A stretch of DNA of 64,000 nucleotides from Brasenia schreberi (GCA_036023115.1 JAYKKT010000061.1:16804501-16868500); one strand, 5' to 3'; positions 37,790 through 49,287 are shown, counted from the stretch's first letter. A program made the numbers and translations. Notes: generated from the sequence alone by a model not told the origin.

Positions 37790-39933
37790 TGTAGATGAGA
37801 ATTTAATTCCAAAATCTATGGAGAGACTCGAAATTCAATTCACAAATACAAGTGCACGAGCGTGCTAGTAAGTTTTCTAAAACTTGCAATATTTAATTCG
37901 ATTTCTGACTTCTTGGGCAAGTGTAGACTAGTGAGCTCTTTTCGCCATAGGTTTTCTTGAACCGATGCTCAAGGGTTAGCCTAAATGCTTGGAAGATCGA
38001 TTTAAAATCCAAAAAATTTTCAAAACCAAGTTTCAATATGATCAAGTTTTCCAAAATCGTGGGTTTATTCCTTTGTCAAAAATCAATTTCAATCCTAAAA
38101 AACAGAAACTAGTTCGATTTTCAAGGCAGAAGTTTCTAATTTTTTTATAGTCCTAGAGTTTACAAAAAGCTTCAAAATTTTATTTGAGATAGTATCAAGT
38201 GTGGAGATTATTAAACTATTTTCGTTTTTATTTTTGGATTTATGGATATGCAGAATTAAATTAGTAAAAATCTTGTTTCTCAAACTTGGGACAGACCCTG
38301 TGATAGAAACATAGAGGATGAAGAAAGTGATTGTATATCAGCACATACGTACTAAAATTTTATGAAACTAGTAAGCTGGAAAACTATGGAAGTCAGATTT
38401 CTAGCAAGATTATTTTCAAGGAAATCGGATCACTACAGACAGAGTTAAGTGACTTTTACCCAATCACTATTGCAGGATGTGCAGTGCATATAAGTTTTGT
38501 TATGATTTTGTTCGGTTTTAAACAATTTTATTCGTGGCCTTAAACATTTCCAAAATTCTTGCAAATTTTATGGAGAGTGGGCCTATGTGTAAAAATGTGT
38601 TTACCAAGTTTCAGCATGTTTTGATTGCAGAGCATGGTTGAACAATTCGGCAATTAGGTAGATGCAAAATATAGAAAATAAAGTTTTCGGTTTTAAAAAA
38701 CTAATGGATGCATCCAACCAATTTCTAGCAAATTAAATGATCATCCACAATAATTTTAATAATGAGGAAGTGCAATAATGAAAATAAATTAGTATATAGC
38801 TTAAGCATAGAGGGGTTAGAGAGTATAAGATTTACAATGTATATTAAGGTAGGAACAAACCATAAATCAAATACATAAGAGGCGATTCTTACCCACGAAC
38901 TTGGATGAATTTTTATAGCACCTAGCCTCAAAATATTACATTGATTTGGAGTCAAATGCTCTTTAATTACAACCCCATTAAATGAAATTGAAAGAATTAA
39001 AGAAAAGAAGGAAATGAGAAGGGGAGAATTGACCTTAAACGATTTCTTAAAGACTTGAAATGGCCAACCGGCTCCATGGGGAAGGGGGTGACTCCCTCTT
39101 CCTCTCCTCTTCTCTCTCCCTTTCTCTCTCTCTCCTTTTATTGGACTTTTCCTTTGATTTTCCTTCTTTGTTCAGCCCCTCAAGACCCCTATTTATAGAT
39201 TTCAAGGGAGGCCTTTAGACCCTTCCACGGGTTTGAGCTTTGGAGTTTTGATGTGTGGCCCAATTTGGATTTGATCCAATGGAAAATTTTGGTCTCTTGG
39301 CTGCACATGGGTGCATGTGGGGCTAGAAAGTGATCTCCTCTTGGTCTATGTTAGCTTGGTGCATCTCACATGGTCAGACTTCACCTTGGGCATGGCTAGG
39401 TGAGGTTGAGTCACTCTAGCCTGCCCTACTCGCCTTGGCGTGGTCTTATTGACTTGAGGCAAATCTTGATGACTTGATGTGAGTCTTGGTCTCGACTTGG
39501 ACTCTCCTTAGCTTGTTCTAATTCATGACTTTGACTTGGCTCAAGTGTTGTTCCTTAGTTTTGACTCACCTTGATCGAATCAAAGTCTTTAGCCAAGCCT
39601 TGCTTTGTGCCTTCGTCATGTGCACCCTTGGCTTCTTGGAGAGGTCTTGGCCTTGGCTTTGACTCATTCTAGCCCATGCCTTGACCACTTTGGTTCCATG
39701 GTTCTCTTGATATTATCTTGAATTGATTTGATGCAGCCCTTTGAGCTTGAATTTGAATTGAATCCTATTTTAGATCGAGCCCTGTTTGGCTTGGCCTTGA
39801 GTTAAACTTAATTTCTTGCCCGATCTAAATATGCTTTTGCTTGTCTTTTTAGTTCTTTCCTTATCAACTCCTTGAGTAATTTGCCTCCTTTTGATTTTGG
39901 CCTTGATTGAACAAAAATTTCCAGGTGTTTACA
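37790..39933 (-). mobile_element. Complete Tat LTR (2144 bp), probable solo LTR in the chromovirus protease
   Basis: On the + strand it begins TGTAGATGAGAATTTAATTC and ends GGTGTTTACA, so it has TG/CA ends. Flanks CTGGG (37785-37789) and CTCGG (39934-39938) fit a 5-bp duplication with one change. The TATA box on the - strand (CTATAAATAGGGG) is at 39187-39199. The 22 bp to its left (ACAACTTCTTGGTAGTGCTG, then GG) also occur before the truncated LTR at 34948, so the same insertion junction is present twice. Confidence 0.75.
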
Positions 39934-41540
39934 CTCGGATGTGATTTCTTTTGCACATCCAAGATATTGGTAGCTTCATACTTAGGAGGGTTGGTGTGCA
40001 TCAATAAACAAAAAGTCAAGTTCATCCACTAATGTGACCCCAACAAGGCACTAGTGACTAGCATGTGTCCCATGATCATTTTGTTTGTGATGCAATTGAA
40101 GGATAGATGAGGAAGAGTTACCCAACCCTTCTTGCTATTTTGAGGAAGGATGAACAATCAATTGACCTTGAGGGTGGGGCCAATCCTAAAGAGATTTTAG
40201 TCATTCTCAAGGTGTTGTAAGATACTATCCCAACAAAGCTATAGAAGAAGCTCTCTCCCCAACATGAAATAGATCATGTCTTTGAGTTGACACCCAAGGT
40301 AAAACCTCCTAGCCGCACTGCATATTAAATGAATTTGTTATTGTTAGCAAAGCTTAGGAAATAGTTGAGGGAGTTGCTTGATGCCAAGATGATCCAACCA
40401 TCAAAGTCACCCTTCGATCACCTATTTTCTTTCGGAGGAAGGTTGATGGATCTCTCTATATATACACTGATTACTAGGCATTGAACAAGGTTATGGTGAG
40501 AGAGTAGTACTCGTTGCCATTAACTATCAAACTTATTTTACCACCTCACTTATGGACGGTTTAGCAAGTTAGATAATGCTCCAAAGACTGGAAGGTGTGA
40601 AGCACAACTGACAACTAGACGAAGACCATGAGAGTGACCCAGTATGGTACATACAAATTCCTTGTCATGCCCTTCAACCTGACTAATGCATGTGACAGTT
40701 TGTTAGTTGATGAGTGAGGTACTCCATGGGTACCTGGATGAGATCATGGTGGTGTATTTGCATGACATCATCATCTACAACCATATCGTAGAGGAGAATA
40801 CCTGATATGTGACCCTCATCTTTAGTCAACTATTGGATCACTCCGTTTACATGAAGAGGGAGAAGTGTGAGTATGACTAGAGGCATAATTTCTTCCTAGA
40901 CCATATTGTAGGAGAGTGTGTAGTGCATATGGATTTGCAAGGAGAGGGTTATCTTATAATTCCAAACTATTATAAGAGGTTGATTCGGTATCTTTTCATG
41001 ATTGTAATGCCCTTTATCGAGTTCTTGAAAAAAGGCTTCCCATAGATATGGTTGGAGGATTGTGTGAGGGCCTTCAAGTTGTTGAATGGGGCATTAGTAG
41101 CATCTCGATCTTACAATTTTTTCTCGCCCCCTTTGAGATGCATGCAAACATTAGTGATTGGGCTATTGAATATATACTTGTCTAGGAGGAATACTTGATC
41201 GCATTTGAGAGTGTAGGTTGGAGTGCACAAAGATATGATACCTTACTCTAATAGGGAGTTATTGACAATGGTCCACTACCTTCAGATTTGATGTATGTAG
41301 CTTCTATACATTTCCTATCTATGGTCATAAATGATGTGATCAACACCCTTTTCAAGATCCAAAAGAAGCTTATTTTAAGATAGGGGAGATGGTTGAAGAC
41401 ATTGGAGGAGTATTACTTTATTGTATGCATTGCCCAAATGCGTAGGAGATCCTTGCTACTATGGCTAGCCTATAGGGAGATATGTTGCAATTAGTGAGGT
41501 AGCATGTTGAAAAGGATATAACATATATCCAGTGTTGATG
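39934..41540 (+). pseudogene. Chromovirus-like RT and RNase H remnant
   Basis: After the protease end, the reading includes ELTPKVKPPSRTAY, LRELLDAKMIQPSKSPF, HTNSLSCPST (for YKFLVMPFG), the active site as YLHD at 40755-40766 (usual YLDD or YVDD), VKREKCE-like KREKCEYD, and NYYKRLIRY...FIEFLKKG...EDCVRAFKLLNGALV. These follow the order of gypsy RT and connection. Many stops and frameshifts are present. Integrase is not recognisable after about 41350. Confidence 0.7.
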
Positions 41541-41739
41541 ACATGTATCTAAGGGATTAACAAAGCGATATGAGGTGGAAGTAGCCTAGTATAGATGTAG
41601 GAGCGACAATTGTTAGTACCTAATAGTGGAAACTTGAGGAGGAAGGTGATGCATGAGATATATGATGCTGAGTATGTGGGACATGCTAAAGTAGAAAGGA
41701 AGGTGGCATTGCTAGCATGTGAATATTATTGTTCCTGCA

Positions 41740-42056
41740 TGGCATGTGACATTGTTGAGTACATCTAGACATGAATAATCTATCAATAGGAGATGATAGA
41801 GTGCATCTGATACCCACCATATAGTTATGGTAGCATGAGCACTTACTTTAGGAGTACCCTGAGGCCTTAAGGAGGATGCCCAATTCAGTTGGGGATAGTT
41901 GTCACCCACATGATAATAGCTCTCAACGTCCGTTGTACCCCAAGAGTTTGAGAACATGCCTTGCACAGACCAATACAAGTGCCACATAGAGCTGGTCAAT
42001 ATTTTCATTATTTTTTTGCTTTTTTGTCTTATGTACTTGTGTTCTAAAAGTCCTCA
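41740..42056 (+). repeat. 3' LTR remnant of the chromovirus-like element
   Basis: Aligns over about 250 bp with 15540-15780 in the 5' LTR, with common strings such as GTTATGGTA, CACATGA, TACCCC.A.AG.TTGAG and GTCTTATGT. The match ends near 42056. The part with TATA box and the following region is absent, so the LTR is truncated. The 200 bp before 41740 are unassigned. Confidence 0.55.
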
Positions 42057-42487
42057 TATGAACAAAAGGAAAGAAGATGGGAGAAGGGCTTCACACATCT
42101 CTCAACTTCATTGGTGTGCTTGCTTTCATTCTACCGGAGGGTTTTCTTGTTTGCCTTGTTTTTGTATGTTCTTACATTGGACTGGTCCAATTCTTTTAGC
42201 ATATGGTAGATTTATTCGCCCCATGATCTTTTCTCGCTCTTTCTGAGTTTTTCCACATAAAATCAGCCCACTCTTATTTTTGATCCTTTGAGACCAAGTA
42301 ACTGTTTCTGTGATTATTAGTCTCATCGATGTAAAACTGAGAGCTAATGCTCTCGGTGTAATGCCATGCTTTGAACAACTCCATCTGTTCTGTGGACTCG
42401 CTGCGAGAGAGCAAAACGAGGGCTGGTAAATGAGCTGAACAACCTTTTCTTGTCTCTTGGGCTTGTTTTCTGTATGAAGGAAATCAA

Positions 42488-42510
42488 CCCCCCCCCCCCC
42501 CCCCCCCCCC
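42488..42510. repeat. Poly-C run of 23 bases
   Basis: Read directly; followed by ACACACACATCCACACC. The length in such a run is prone to sequencing error. Confidence 0.9.
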
Positions 42511-42612
42511 ACACACACATCCACACCTTGAGAATCGAAATTGCCACATGCATTGTAGGAGTAAGATAGCCCTGCCAGATGAGCTAACGCTCTACGTGCC
42601 ATAAGCTGAAGA
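42511..42612 (-). mobile_element. tRNA-derived SINE, family 1
   Basis: On the - strand AGAGCGTTAGCTCATCTGGC is the A-box half and the TTTCGATTCTCAAGG string the B-box half, in the order and spacing of the copies at 45143 and 47664. The tail end is replaced by CA/C-rich sequence. No target-site duplication was found. Confidence 0.65.
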
Positions 42613-43249
42613 CCTTTGTTCGAACATCTTCGCAAATGCTTCCCATTTTGGGAGAAAGGATTACATAAACAACCATGGAGATTCATTTACCTATGTAAAA
42701 TAGATAAAAGGAAAATAACCCTTCATTTACCTTAAGTTTTCAACAAGATACTGCATTAATATAAAGGAGTACACTTGGTGTATCTTCTGACCCTCTTGGT
42801 CCTGGTTGAGCTCCGTCCAATGATGTAGCTGGGCTTGGAGGGTCACTTAAATTCATAAAGTACGTGCAATGTTTAGTAGGATTTATGCTATGTGCATAGT
42901 AGCTAATAGATCAGCATGGATCTGAATCTAGTCCTCAAGAACACAATCGTCGTGTCAAGCCTCATCCGGACAATGTCTAAACTTCTGCACTCGAAAATCC
43001 CAAATTGGACTCAGATATCCATCAAATTATAGTACAAGATTGCATGGCTGACACGAGAACCAGAAAATTTTCAAGTCAATAACAGCAAGATGATCCAAGA
43101 TATGAATGCCAATTTAAATAAATAATTTATTTGTTTTTAGACTAATAGATCCATTGTAGGAGTCATATTACGCGCTCTCAATCTCTCTCTTATATATCTA
43201 TTACAACTGAAACTACTTGTCATATTTGATGTTGTACCAATTTTCCATC

Positions 43250-45476
43250 CTAATGTGGGTTGGGAGACACAGATTTTTTAGCTTTGTGATGTTTTGAGAT
43301 AGGGGGCATCATGGTGATGTTATTCATCCAATCATCTTCCTCCGCATCTTGTGATAAGCCAACACCTATCTCATCCTTACACTCTGCTGGCATGACTGAG
43401 AATCGATTCGGATCCTTACAGTATGAGTAGAACATGTATCTCTGCCTAGCCCAATCCATTCCCATCCTCTGCTGCTCGGAAAGGCTCACGAACTCGGGGC
43501 CGTTGACGGGGTCAACGAATGAGCCATCGCTGCGAGGGCCACAACTTGGCATTGATTGAGACTGGTTCGATGCACAACCAACTAACTCAAGCCCACTGAA
43601 TGATGCCACAAATGGGGCATACTTGTAGTTGACACCAGCATGGCCTCCATTAGTTGCCCATTTGGATCCGTCCCATATGGTGGAGCATACTGACATGGGC
43701 TTTATGGCATAGGCTCCACCCACGGCTTGACTATGGTTCACCTCTCTTATGGCTACGTTGTCAACAAAGAACCTGCATATCATTTGGATTCACTGTAAAT
43801 ATTTCGTCTTATATCATTATTGATGGATTCGAAGAACTCATGTTTAAGTGCACATGCGCGTGCATGAATATGAGATCCATTTTCAACTCATTATTGATTA
43901 ATTTCTGCAGCTGCAAATGGGATGTCATTGTGAAGGCTAAGTTCAATTGATGTTGTGAACAAAATCAAGAAAACTATTCGATGGGCCTCTCTCTCTCTCA
44001 CTGTGTGCACGCACACACTAAGTGGGGTCTATTAGAGGGTGCAGCTTGAGGACTTTATAGGAGATCATACTACTGTTCTCACCAAAGCATGCGGATAAAA
44101 TCTCAATGCTAGAAAACAGAGTTTTCTTGTCTGGTGATGATCTCAAACTAAAACTATTCAGCAGCTTGTTTTTTAGTTCATTTAGGACCGGCCATGTGAG
44201 GCTAAGTGTCGTAGTTCTTCGAGAAAAGAGAATGTTTTCTCTCTAGATACCTTGTCTACGTTATTATTCATCTTGATTATGAGAATGTCTAGGAATGTAT
44301 GAATATAAGTGGTTGCACGAAACTCAATTCTCTTTGCCATGGTTCTACCACTTTAACAGTCGGTCGTCATCCTCAACCACCCTCTACTACTCCCCACTGC
44401 TCAAACCACCCTCTATTGGTCAAAAATAAATGGTGAAACCATACCAAACGATGGATTGAATATTGTACTCAATTGAGAACGGGCCACTCTCCATATATAT
44501 ATATATATATATATACAGAGAGACAGAGGTAGAGAGAGAAGCCATATGCGTGTGTGTGCTTTGCACGGGGTGTGCATGTGTATAGATGAATATATCTATC
44601 ATGGTGTATGATTCATTTTTGTGGGTCCAGTTATAAATGAATTGTTGTAGGTTTTCAGAGAAAGCATAGTGAACGTACACGGTGTGGTGGTCGTTCCACA
44701 GGATGCTGTACTGATGGAATTGTTGAGAAGGGTCGAACCACAGATGAAACCTTTCTTCCTTCCCCTGACTAACGCTGCCATTCCCATAAATGTTTGTCTG
44801 CAGAACCCACTCTTTCCTCTTCACATGCCCCAGAAACTCGAAGTCGATCTCGTCGTGTGTATGAGGGTATGCATCTGCATTTGACATCTGCAATATATCA
44901 TTTCTAACAATATAAGCATCAGTCATATTTAAATTGAAAGAGAGCCGAAAAAGAAATACTCGCATACGCACTGAATGCCTCCTTTAAGAATCGACGTTTA
45001 CCAATTCAAAGTATGATATTATTCAAATTTAAAATGTAACTACTTTCAATATTAATTTCATCAAACTTGTTTTCAGCAAGTTTGATATCATCCAAATAGC
45101 CTGAACCAGTTTAGTCAACAAAACCAGATTACCAATTCAATTCTCTTTTTTTCTGGGGGGTTTACAACGGGTAGGTCGAAGCTACGGGTGCGAGCCCAGG
45201 GAGAATCAAACTCACTACGAGCATCTTGTGAGCCCAGAGCCCTGCCTGGTGAGCTAACGCTCTGAAAGCGAATAGTAATTCAATTTTTACTGGGTACTTA
45301 TTCCAGATTCATTAGATGACAGCTCCAACTTCATTATTGACATAAAAAAGCAAAACTGCTTTATGGTTCGGTTGGATTCATTATTCAAATAGTCATCTGA
45401 ACCTCAACCACATTATGCCGAATCTGACCCATATATATATGCACACACCCATATATATATATGTATATACATACAT

Positions 45477-45529
<53 letters not shown>

Positions 45530-46119
45530 TCCTAATTTCAAACATTTACAAGAAAAGTCGGAGATAATCAAAGGACACCATACACACATACACACAAAAA
45601 CGCACTCACACAAACAGCACACACTTAAACTGTTACGTGTGCACACTCACACACAGAGAGAGAGAGAGGAATACATAGAAAGCCACCACAATCCCTGCAG
45701 AGTATGAGGAAGGCAATTTGATAGCGGCACTAAAGAACCCATGAAAGTATTGATATTGAGAGGTGAAACCAGATCCTGCACACACAACCAGCGCATTTAC
45801 AAGGATCTACAAAATTGCACGATTCAAAGACTACCCACATATTTTCACTTATAAATAAAGAGAAAGAACACCAAGTACCTGAGTTTCTGTCAAGAGTGAG
45901 ATCAACAGACGATCCATCGACGGAGTTTTTAATATTGGAAACTCCCCAAGCTTCGTAGAAACCTTGCTTGAATGTGAGGTGGGGAAACAGATCCGTGTAT
46001 CGGGTCTGATTCTCAGGGATGAAATCAATCTCTTGGTTCACACATTCACTGAATTCTATGCCTGAAATCACTACTATGAATAGCAATGAAAGGCAGAAAG
46101 AGGAGGAATATGACTTCAT
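43250..46119 (-). CDS. XTH: Xyloglucan endotransglucosylase/hydrolase (GH16), four exons
   Basis: Exons, - strand: 46119-45879, 45775-45675, 44887-44679, 43772-43250, all GT/AG and in phase, total 1074 nt = 357 residues plus stop. XTH enzymes cut and rejoin xyloglucan chains in the cell wall. A signal peptide (KSYSSSFCLSLLFIVVISG) is followed by SSVDLTLDRNSGSGF, FHGFFSAAIKLPSSY and AFYMSNADAY. The catalytic motif HDEIDFEFLG keeps the nucleophile and acid/base glutamates. QTNIYGNGS has an N-glycosylation site just after the active site, then WFDPSQQFHQYSILW and FFVDNVAIREV. The C-terminal XET domain contains WDGSKWATNGG, VNYKYAPFVASF and the paired-cysteine end YSYC...C. HQYSILW and WATNGG...VNYKYAP resemble group III-B members (XTH27/28 type), but the C-terminus (DDWMNNITMMPP...) is not familiar. 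No break was seen. Hydrolase versus transglucosylase activity cannot be told from the sequence. Confidence 0.9.
44491..44514. repeat. (AT)n microsatellite in XTH intron 3
   Basis: About 11-12 AT units followed by a GA-rich stretch, within the intron between 44678 and 43773. Confidence 0.9.
45143..45276 (-). mobile_element. tRNA-derived SINE, family 1, in XTH intron 2
   Basis: On the - strand: GCGTTAGCTCACCAGGCAGG (A-box type), GAGTTTGATTCTCCCTGGG (B-box type), and a 3' end rich in A. It is flanked by the 9-bp direct repeat AATTCAATT at 45134-45142 and 45277-45285. Same family as 47664-47794. It lies in the intron between XTH exons 2 and 3, in the same orientation as the gene. Confidence 0.8.
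45430..45530. repeat. Compound AT/CA/GA microsatellite in XTH intron 2
   Basis: Successive (AT)n, (CA)n, (AT)n and (GA)n tracts. Another CA/GA-rich patch follows at 45580-45668, reaching nearly to the donor site of exon 2. The 77-residue open frame over it is an artefact of the repeats. Confidence 0.9.
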
Positions 46120-46180
46120 CTTTCCTCTCTTATTTTGTTTCTTTTTGCTCCTATGCTTCCCTACAAACTAATGGTTCTAT

Positions 46181-46188
46181 TATTTATA
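46181..46188 (-). promoter_or_regulatory. TATA box of the XTH gene
   Basis: TATAAATA on the - strand, 62 bp upstream of the ATG. That allows a short 5' untranslated leader, which is the usual plant arrangement. Confidence 0.7.
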
Positions 46189-47477
46189 GGCAGCCACATG
46201 CAGCCAATGAAGGGAGAGAGAAAGACAGACACTGATTTTGACGCGTCTCAATAAATTGAAATGGTTTTCTTGGGTAGATTCCTCATTGTGGAAAAGCCAA
46301 GAATATGAGGCTTTTTGTTAAACTTAAAGTTCAGCTTTCTCTTTGACTCCTGTCTTTTACGGTGTAAATATATTTTAATCATATTAATAAAATTGAAACT
46401 ATTTCAGTGCAGTACCAGGCCTAGATAAAAACAAACAAGAGGATCTGCTAGGTAGTCCACGGCAAACGTAAACTTTTTTCGAACTTTTTACAATGGATTC
46501 CAGCTTCAGACATTACATGGTAAATACTTCAAAAGTCACCATGTTATTACTTTAAGAAATTTTACAGAACTACCTTGTAATTTTACAAATTTTATATTTT
46601 AGGATACAAAACTACCGCGTAAGAAGGAGAGAGGTTTTATTCGTTAATTAACTAGAGACTTAGTGTTTTATCATCAATCAAATAGGAACCTAAGGTTTTT
46701 ATGGCATATATAAAAAAGCAACATCGTTAGTTATAAGGTCTCCATTTCATTAACGATGGAAACTTTGGATTCTTAATTGATTAACACCAAAAACTTTATA
46801 TTCCTCTTAAAATATTCTAAAGAAAAGGTCTAAAATTTTGGAAACCACATGCTTTTGAAAACTTTTCCGTTACATGGTGTTGTCACAAACTGCACTTGGT
46901 GTTGAAGAAGGCTTGGTTTTAATTTGCATACACGAAATTTCAGTTAAACCATCCCTCTATTTGTCTTTTAATATGAACCCCACGACACGAGGATGGGAAA
47001 ACTTTTTTATCGTAAGTGACAAAACGTGAGTTTGTGTTTGGCTGGCAATGGCCATATAAGACGTGAAAAACCAGACACAAACACGATCAGGGAAGTCCAT
47101 GTCACTTGAAGTGACACAAAAGGCCAAGCAGTGATCAAGTTGACTTGTTTCCACGCAAACACAAAACAAGTGATCAGGTAAACCGAGCTTGCCGCTACAG
47201 AGCGTCCTACATGAGGGTGTGGAATTCTCTCTAATCTTTACTTTTCGTGATATTGCACACGACCTGCTATGACTAGGTCCTCTTATTTCTGATTCCTTAA
47301 TTAGCTAATATCTATTAGAAAAGAAAGTAAAATCTTGGCCTATTGCATTCTAATAAAAGGGAATACTTTTAATTAATTAGAAGGAAACATAAAACTGCCC
47401 ATCAAATGATCGCCTTGCGTTGAGGAAACAATGCATTGATGTGTTTCTTTTTTTTTTCTCTCTTTTTTCTTTTGTAT
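46189..47477. other. XTH upstream region, no gene recognised
   Basis: AT-rich DNA that would include the XTH promoter. An imperfect inverted repeat lies at about 46655-46805. No coding frame is convincing; the 70-residue frame at 46957-47169 has no known likeness. Confidence 0.5.
46655..46805. repeat. Imperfect inverted repeat, MITE-like
   Basis: The left arm (TAGTGTTTTATCATCAATCA and on to CCTAAGGTTTTTATGG) resembles the reverse complement of the right arm (TTAATGATGGAAAC...TTAATTGATTAACACC region at 46750-46790). Identity is partial, and no terminal target-site duplication was established. Confidence 0.4.
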
Positions 47478-47562
47478 AATGGAGAAGCCCAGATACACGA
47501 CAAACAAGATATCAAACTCATGACCTTCAACTTGTGAGCCCACTCTTTAGCAAGGTGAGGTA
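47478..47562 (-). mobile_element. Fragment of a second tRNA-derived SINE family
   Basis: The + strand string ATATCAAACTCATGACCTTC followed by AACTTGTGAGCCCAC...AGCAAGGTGAG matches the units at 48229-48418. On the - strand it has B-box-like and A-box-like portions. Confidence 0.5.
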
Positions 47563-47663
47563 TTGCTATTTGTATATTTATGCTTTCTTAAAATACATTC
47601 TAAGTCTAATTAAAGAGATCTTGTACAGTACACCCATATTTAACATGCCTTTAACTATGACAA

Positions 47664-47794
47664 CTTTTTTTTTTTGGTTACAAGAGGAGCCCGAAGCCTA
47701 ACACACACTGGAACATGCACCTCTTGAAAGTCAAACTCCCCACCAACAGCAACAGTACTAGAGCACCCTGCCGTTGAGCTAACGCTTTGGGTGC
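47664..47794 (-). mobile_element. Complete tRNA-derived SINE, family 1
   Basis: On the - strand: AAAGCGTTAGCTCAACGGC (A-box type), GGGAGTTTGACTTTCAAGAG (B-box type), GTTAGGCTTCGGGCTCC, and a poly-A end (T run at 47665-47675 on +). Perfect 9-bp target-site duplication CTATGACAA at 47655-47663 and 47795-47803. This is the reference copy for the family in this window. Confidence 0.85.
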
Positions 47795-48228
47795 CTATGA
47801 CAAATTTTATGGCAAATGAAACCAGACTTGATAATTACGGAAACTTACTCTTATCAATGTTAGGTTTAACTTAACTTTTTTTTAGTAGAAGAATCATTTC
47901 CTATCAAGGTTGTAAATATTGGGCCGTACTGTATTTACATATGCTTTTATTTATTTTTGGTAAAAGGCTCATTTTTATATTAAAGTTGTAACTACTGGTG
48001 ATATTATACTGATCACCTTTAATTTTTAATAATATTAGCGATACATGCCAAAGTTAGAAAAGTATTGGTGATACATACCACAAGGTTGGTTTTGCGAGAA
48101 GATCCTCATCGCAGTGCATCCCGGATATAAGCTATTTAAGAGCAAAGGCGTTAGTTGAGTGAGAATGCTTATTAAGGGGGAAAATGACATCGTGATTGAT
48201 TCAGATCTCAATGAAACAAATTCTTCTA

Positions 48229-48418
48229 CTTTTTTCGGTACTAGGGGAAGGACGAAGCCACATGCATGCCCTAGGTATCTAAATCATGACCTTCAACTGG
48301 AGAATGGAACCCCTAGCCAGGTACATGGTGGAGGACCAAGCCAGAGGCACAGCCCAAGTATCAAATCCATGACCTTTAACTTGTGAGTAGAACCCCTAGC
48401 CAAGTGAGCTATCATAGA
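48229..48418 (-). mobile_element. Two tandem units of SINE family 2
   Basis: Two copies of a unit share GACGAAGCC/GACCAAGCC, GTATC.AAATC.ATGACCTT, GAACCCCTAGCCA in the same order (48240-48325 and 48328-48418). On the - strand the second unit has GATAGCTCACTTGGCTAGG, an A-box-like start. This suggests a tRNA-derived element duplicated in tandem or inserted in a like copy. Confidence 0.55.
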
Positions 48419-49250
48419 GTTGTGCGATCTCAACGAAACAATGCATCAATAAAAAGATACTAAGTCCAGTAATTACATTAATTGAGGATAATAAGCTTGC
48501 TTGTTATTGATCGATAAAAAACTGGTTGTGAGTTCTTGCAGTCGGAACTGAGTTATGGTTTCGTGTTGAAAATGATAGTTCAATTGCTCCACCAAGAAAA
48601 GGGGAGTGGCTCTCATGTTTTATGTGAAACTTTTACCTCAATCTTTTTCTATTCTTCATCTTCTCCTTTTCACTTTTGCATTCTTTATTAATGCTTTAAA
48701 GGAGGCAGAAATGAATTAAATATGCAAACCCTGCAGCACCACGCTGGGAACCCGAACGATCCGCATTAAATCGTGCGGGTTGTTTGTCTATTCTATTTAA
48801 AGGGAGTAGCTTTTATTTTTCTTCCTTTTTCTACACAGTGGAGTTCTTGCTTCTACTGAGAAAGTGTAAGCAGAAAACGGTGTGGTGGTTTCAGATCCAA
48901 TCCCACAACCTGACCTGAAAAGTCAGGATCCGAAGCAGGGATCAGCACAATTGAGAGATGAGATCGTGGCTGATGCGAACTGACCTTTATATATTTCAGT
49001 TTTTTTTATATATATGTAAAGAGAGAGAGAGAACTTGGTATATACTTGCATATGCCATAACTTGCCAGCCCTTGGGTCAAGAGATATCAAAGGCTATTCA
49101 AAAGGCAAAGGTAAAAAGCAGTGGTTGCACTTATATAAAGTACTTCTCACTTTTTGAATTATAATCCTGATATCTCTCTTGATATTTGGGCTGAAAAGTA
49201 TATGCATATGCTAGCATATAAACCTAATGCATATACAAGGTTCTCTCTCT

Positions 49251-49251
<1 letters not shown>

Positions 49252-49287
<36 letters not shown>
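49252..49287. repeat. (AT)n microsatellite
   Basis: About 17 uninterrupted AT/TA units, read directly. Confidence 0.9.

Larger units (their letters stand above)
42057..43249. other. Intergenic stretch 3' of the XTH gene
   Basis: Holds a SINE at about 42511-42612 and a 23-base C run. The 186-residue open frame on the - strand (42126-42686) runs through the C run and the SINE and is not a credible gene. The rest, including the presumed XTH 3' untranslated region below 43250, shows nothing notable. Confidence 0.5.

Noticed and set aside
42126..42686. A 186-residue open frame on the - strand
   Set aside because: It is open because it crosses the C23 run (poly-Gly) and a SINE; no domain or codon pattern supports it.
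45143..45276. tRNA gene
   Set aside because: A- and B-box-like strings are present, but there is no cloverleaf or acceptor stem. The A-rich tail and direct repeats show a SINE.
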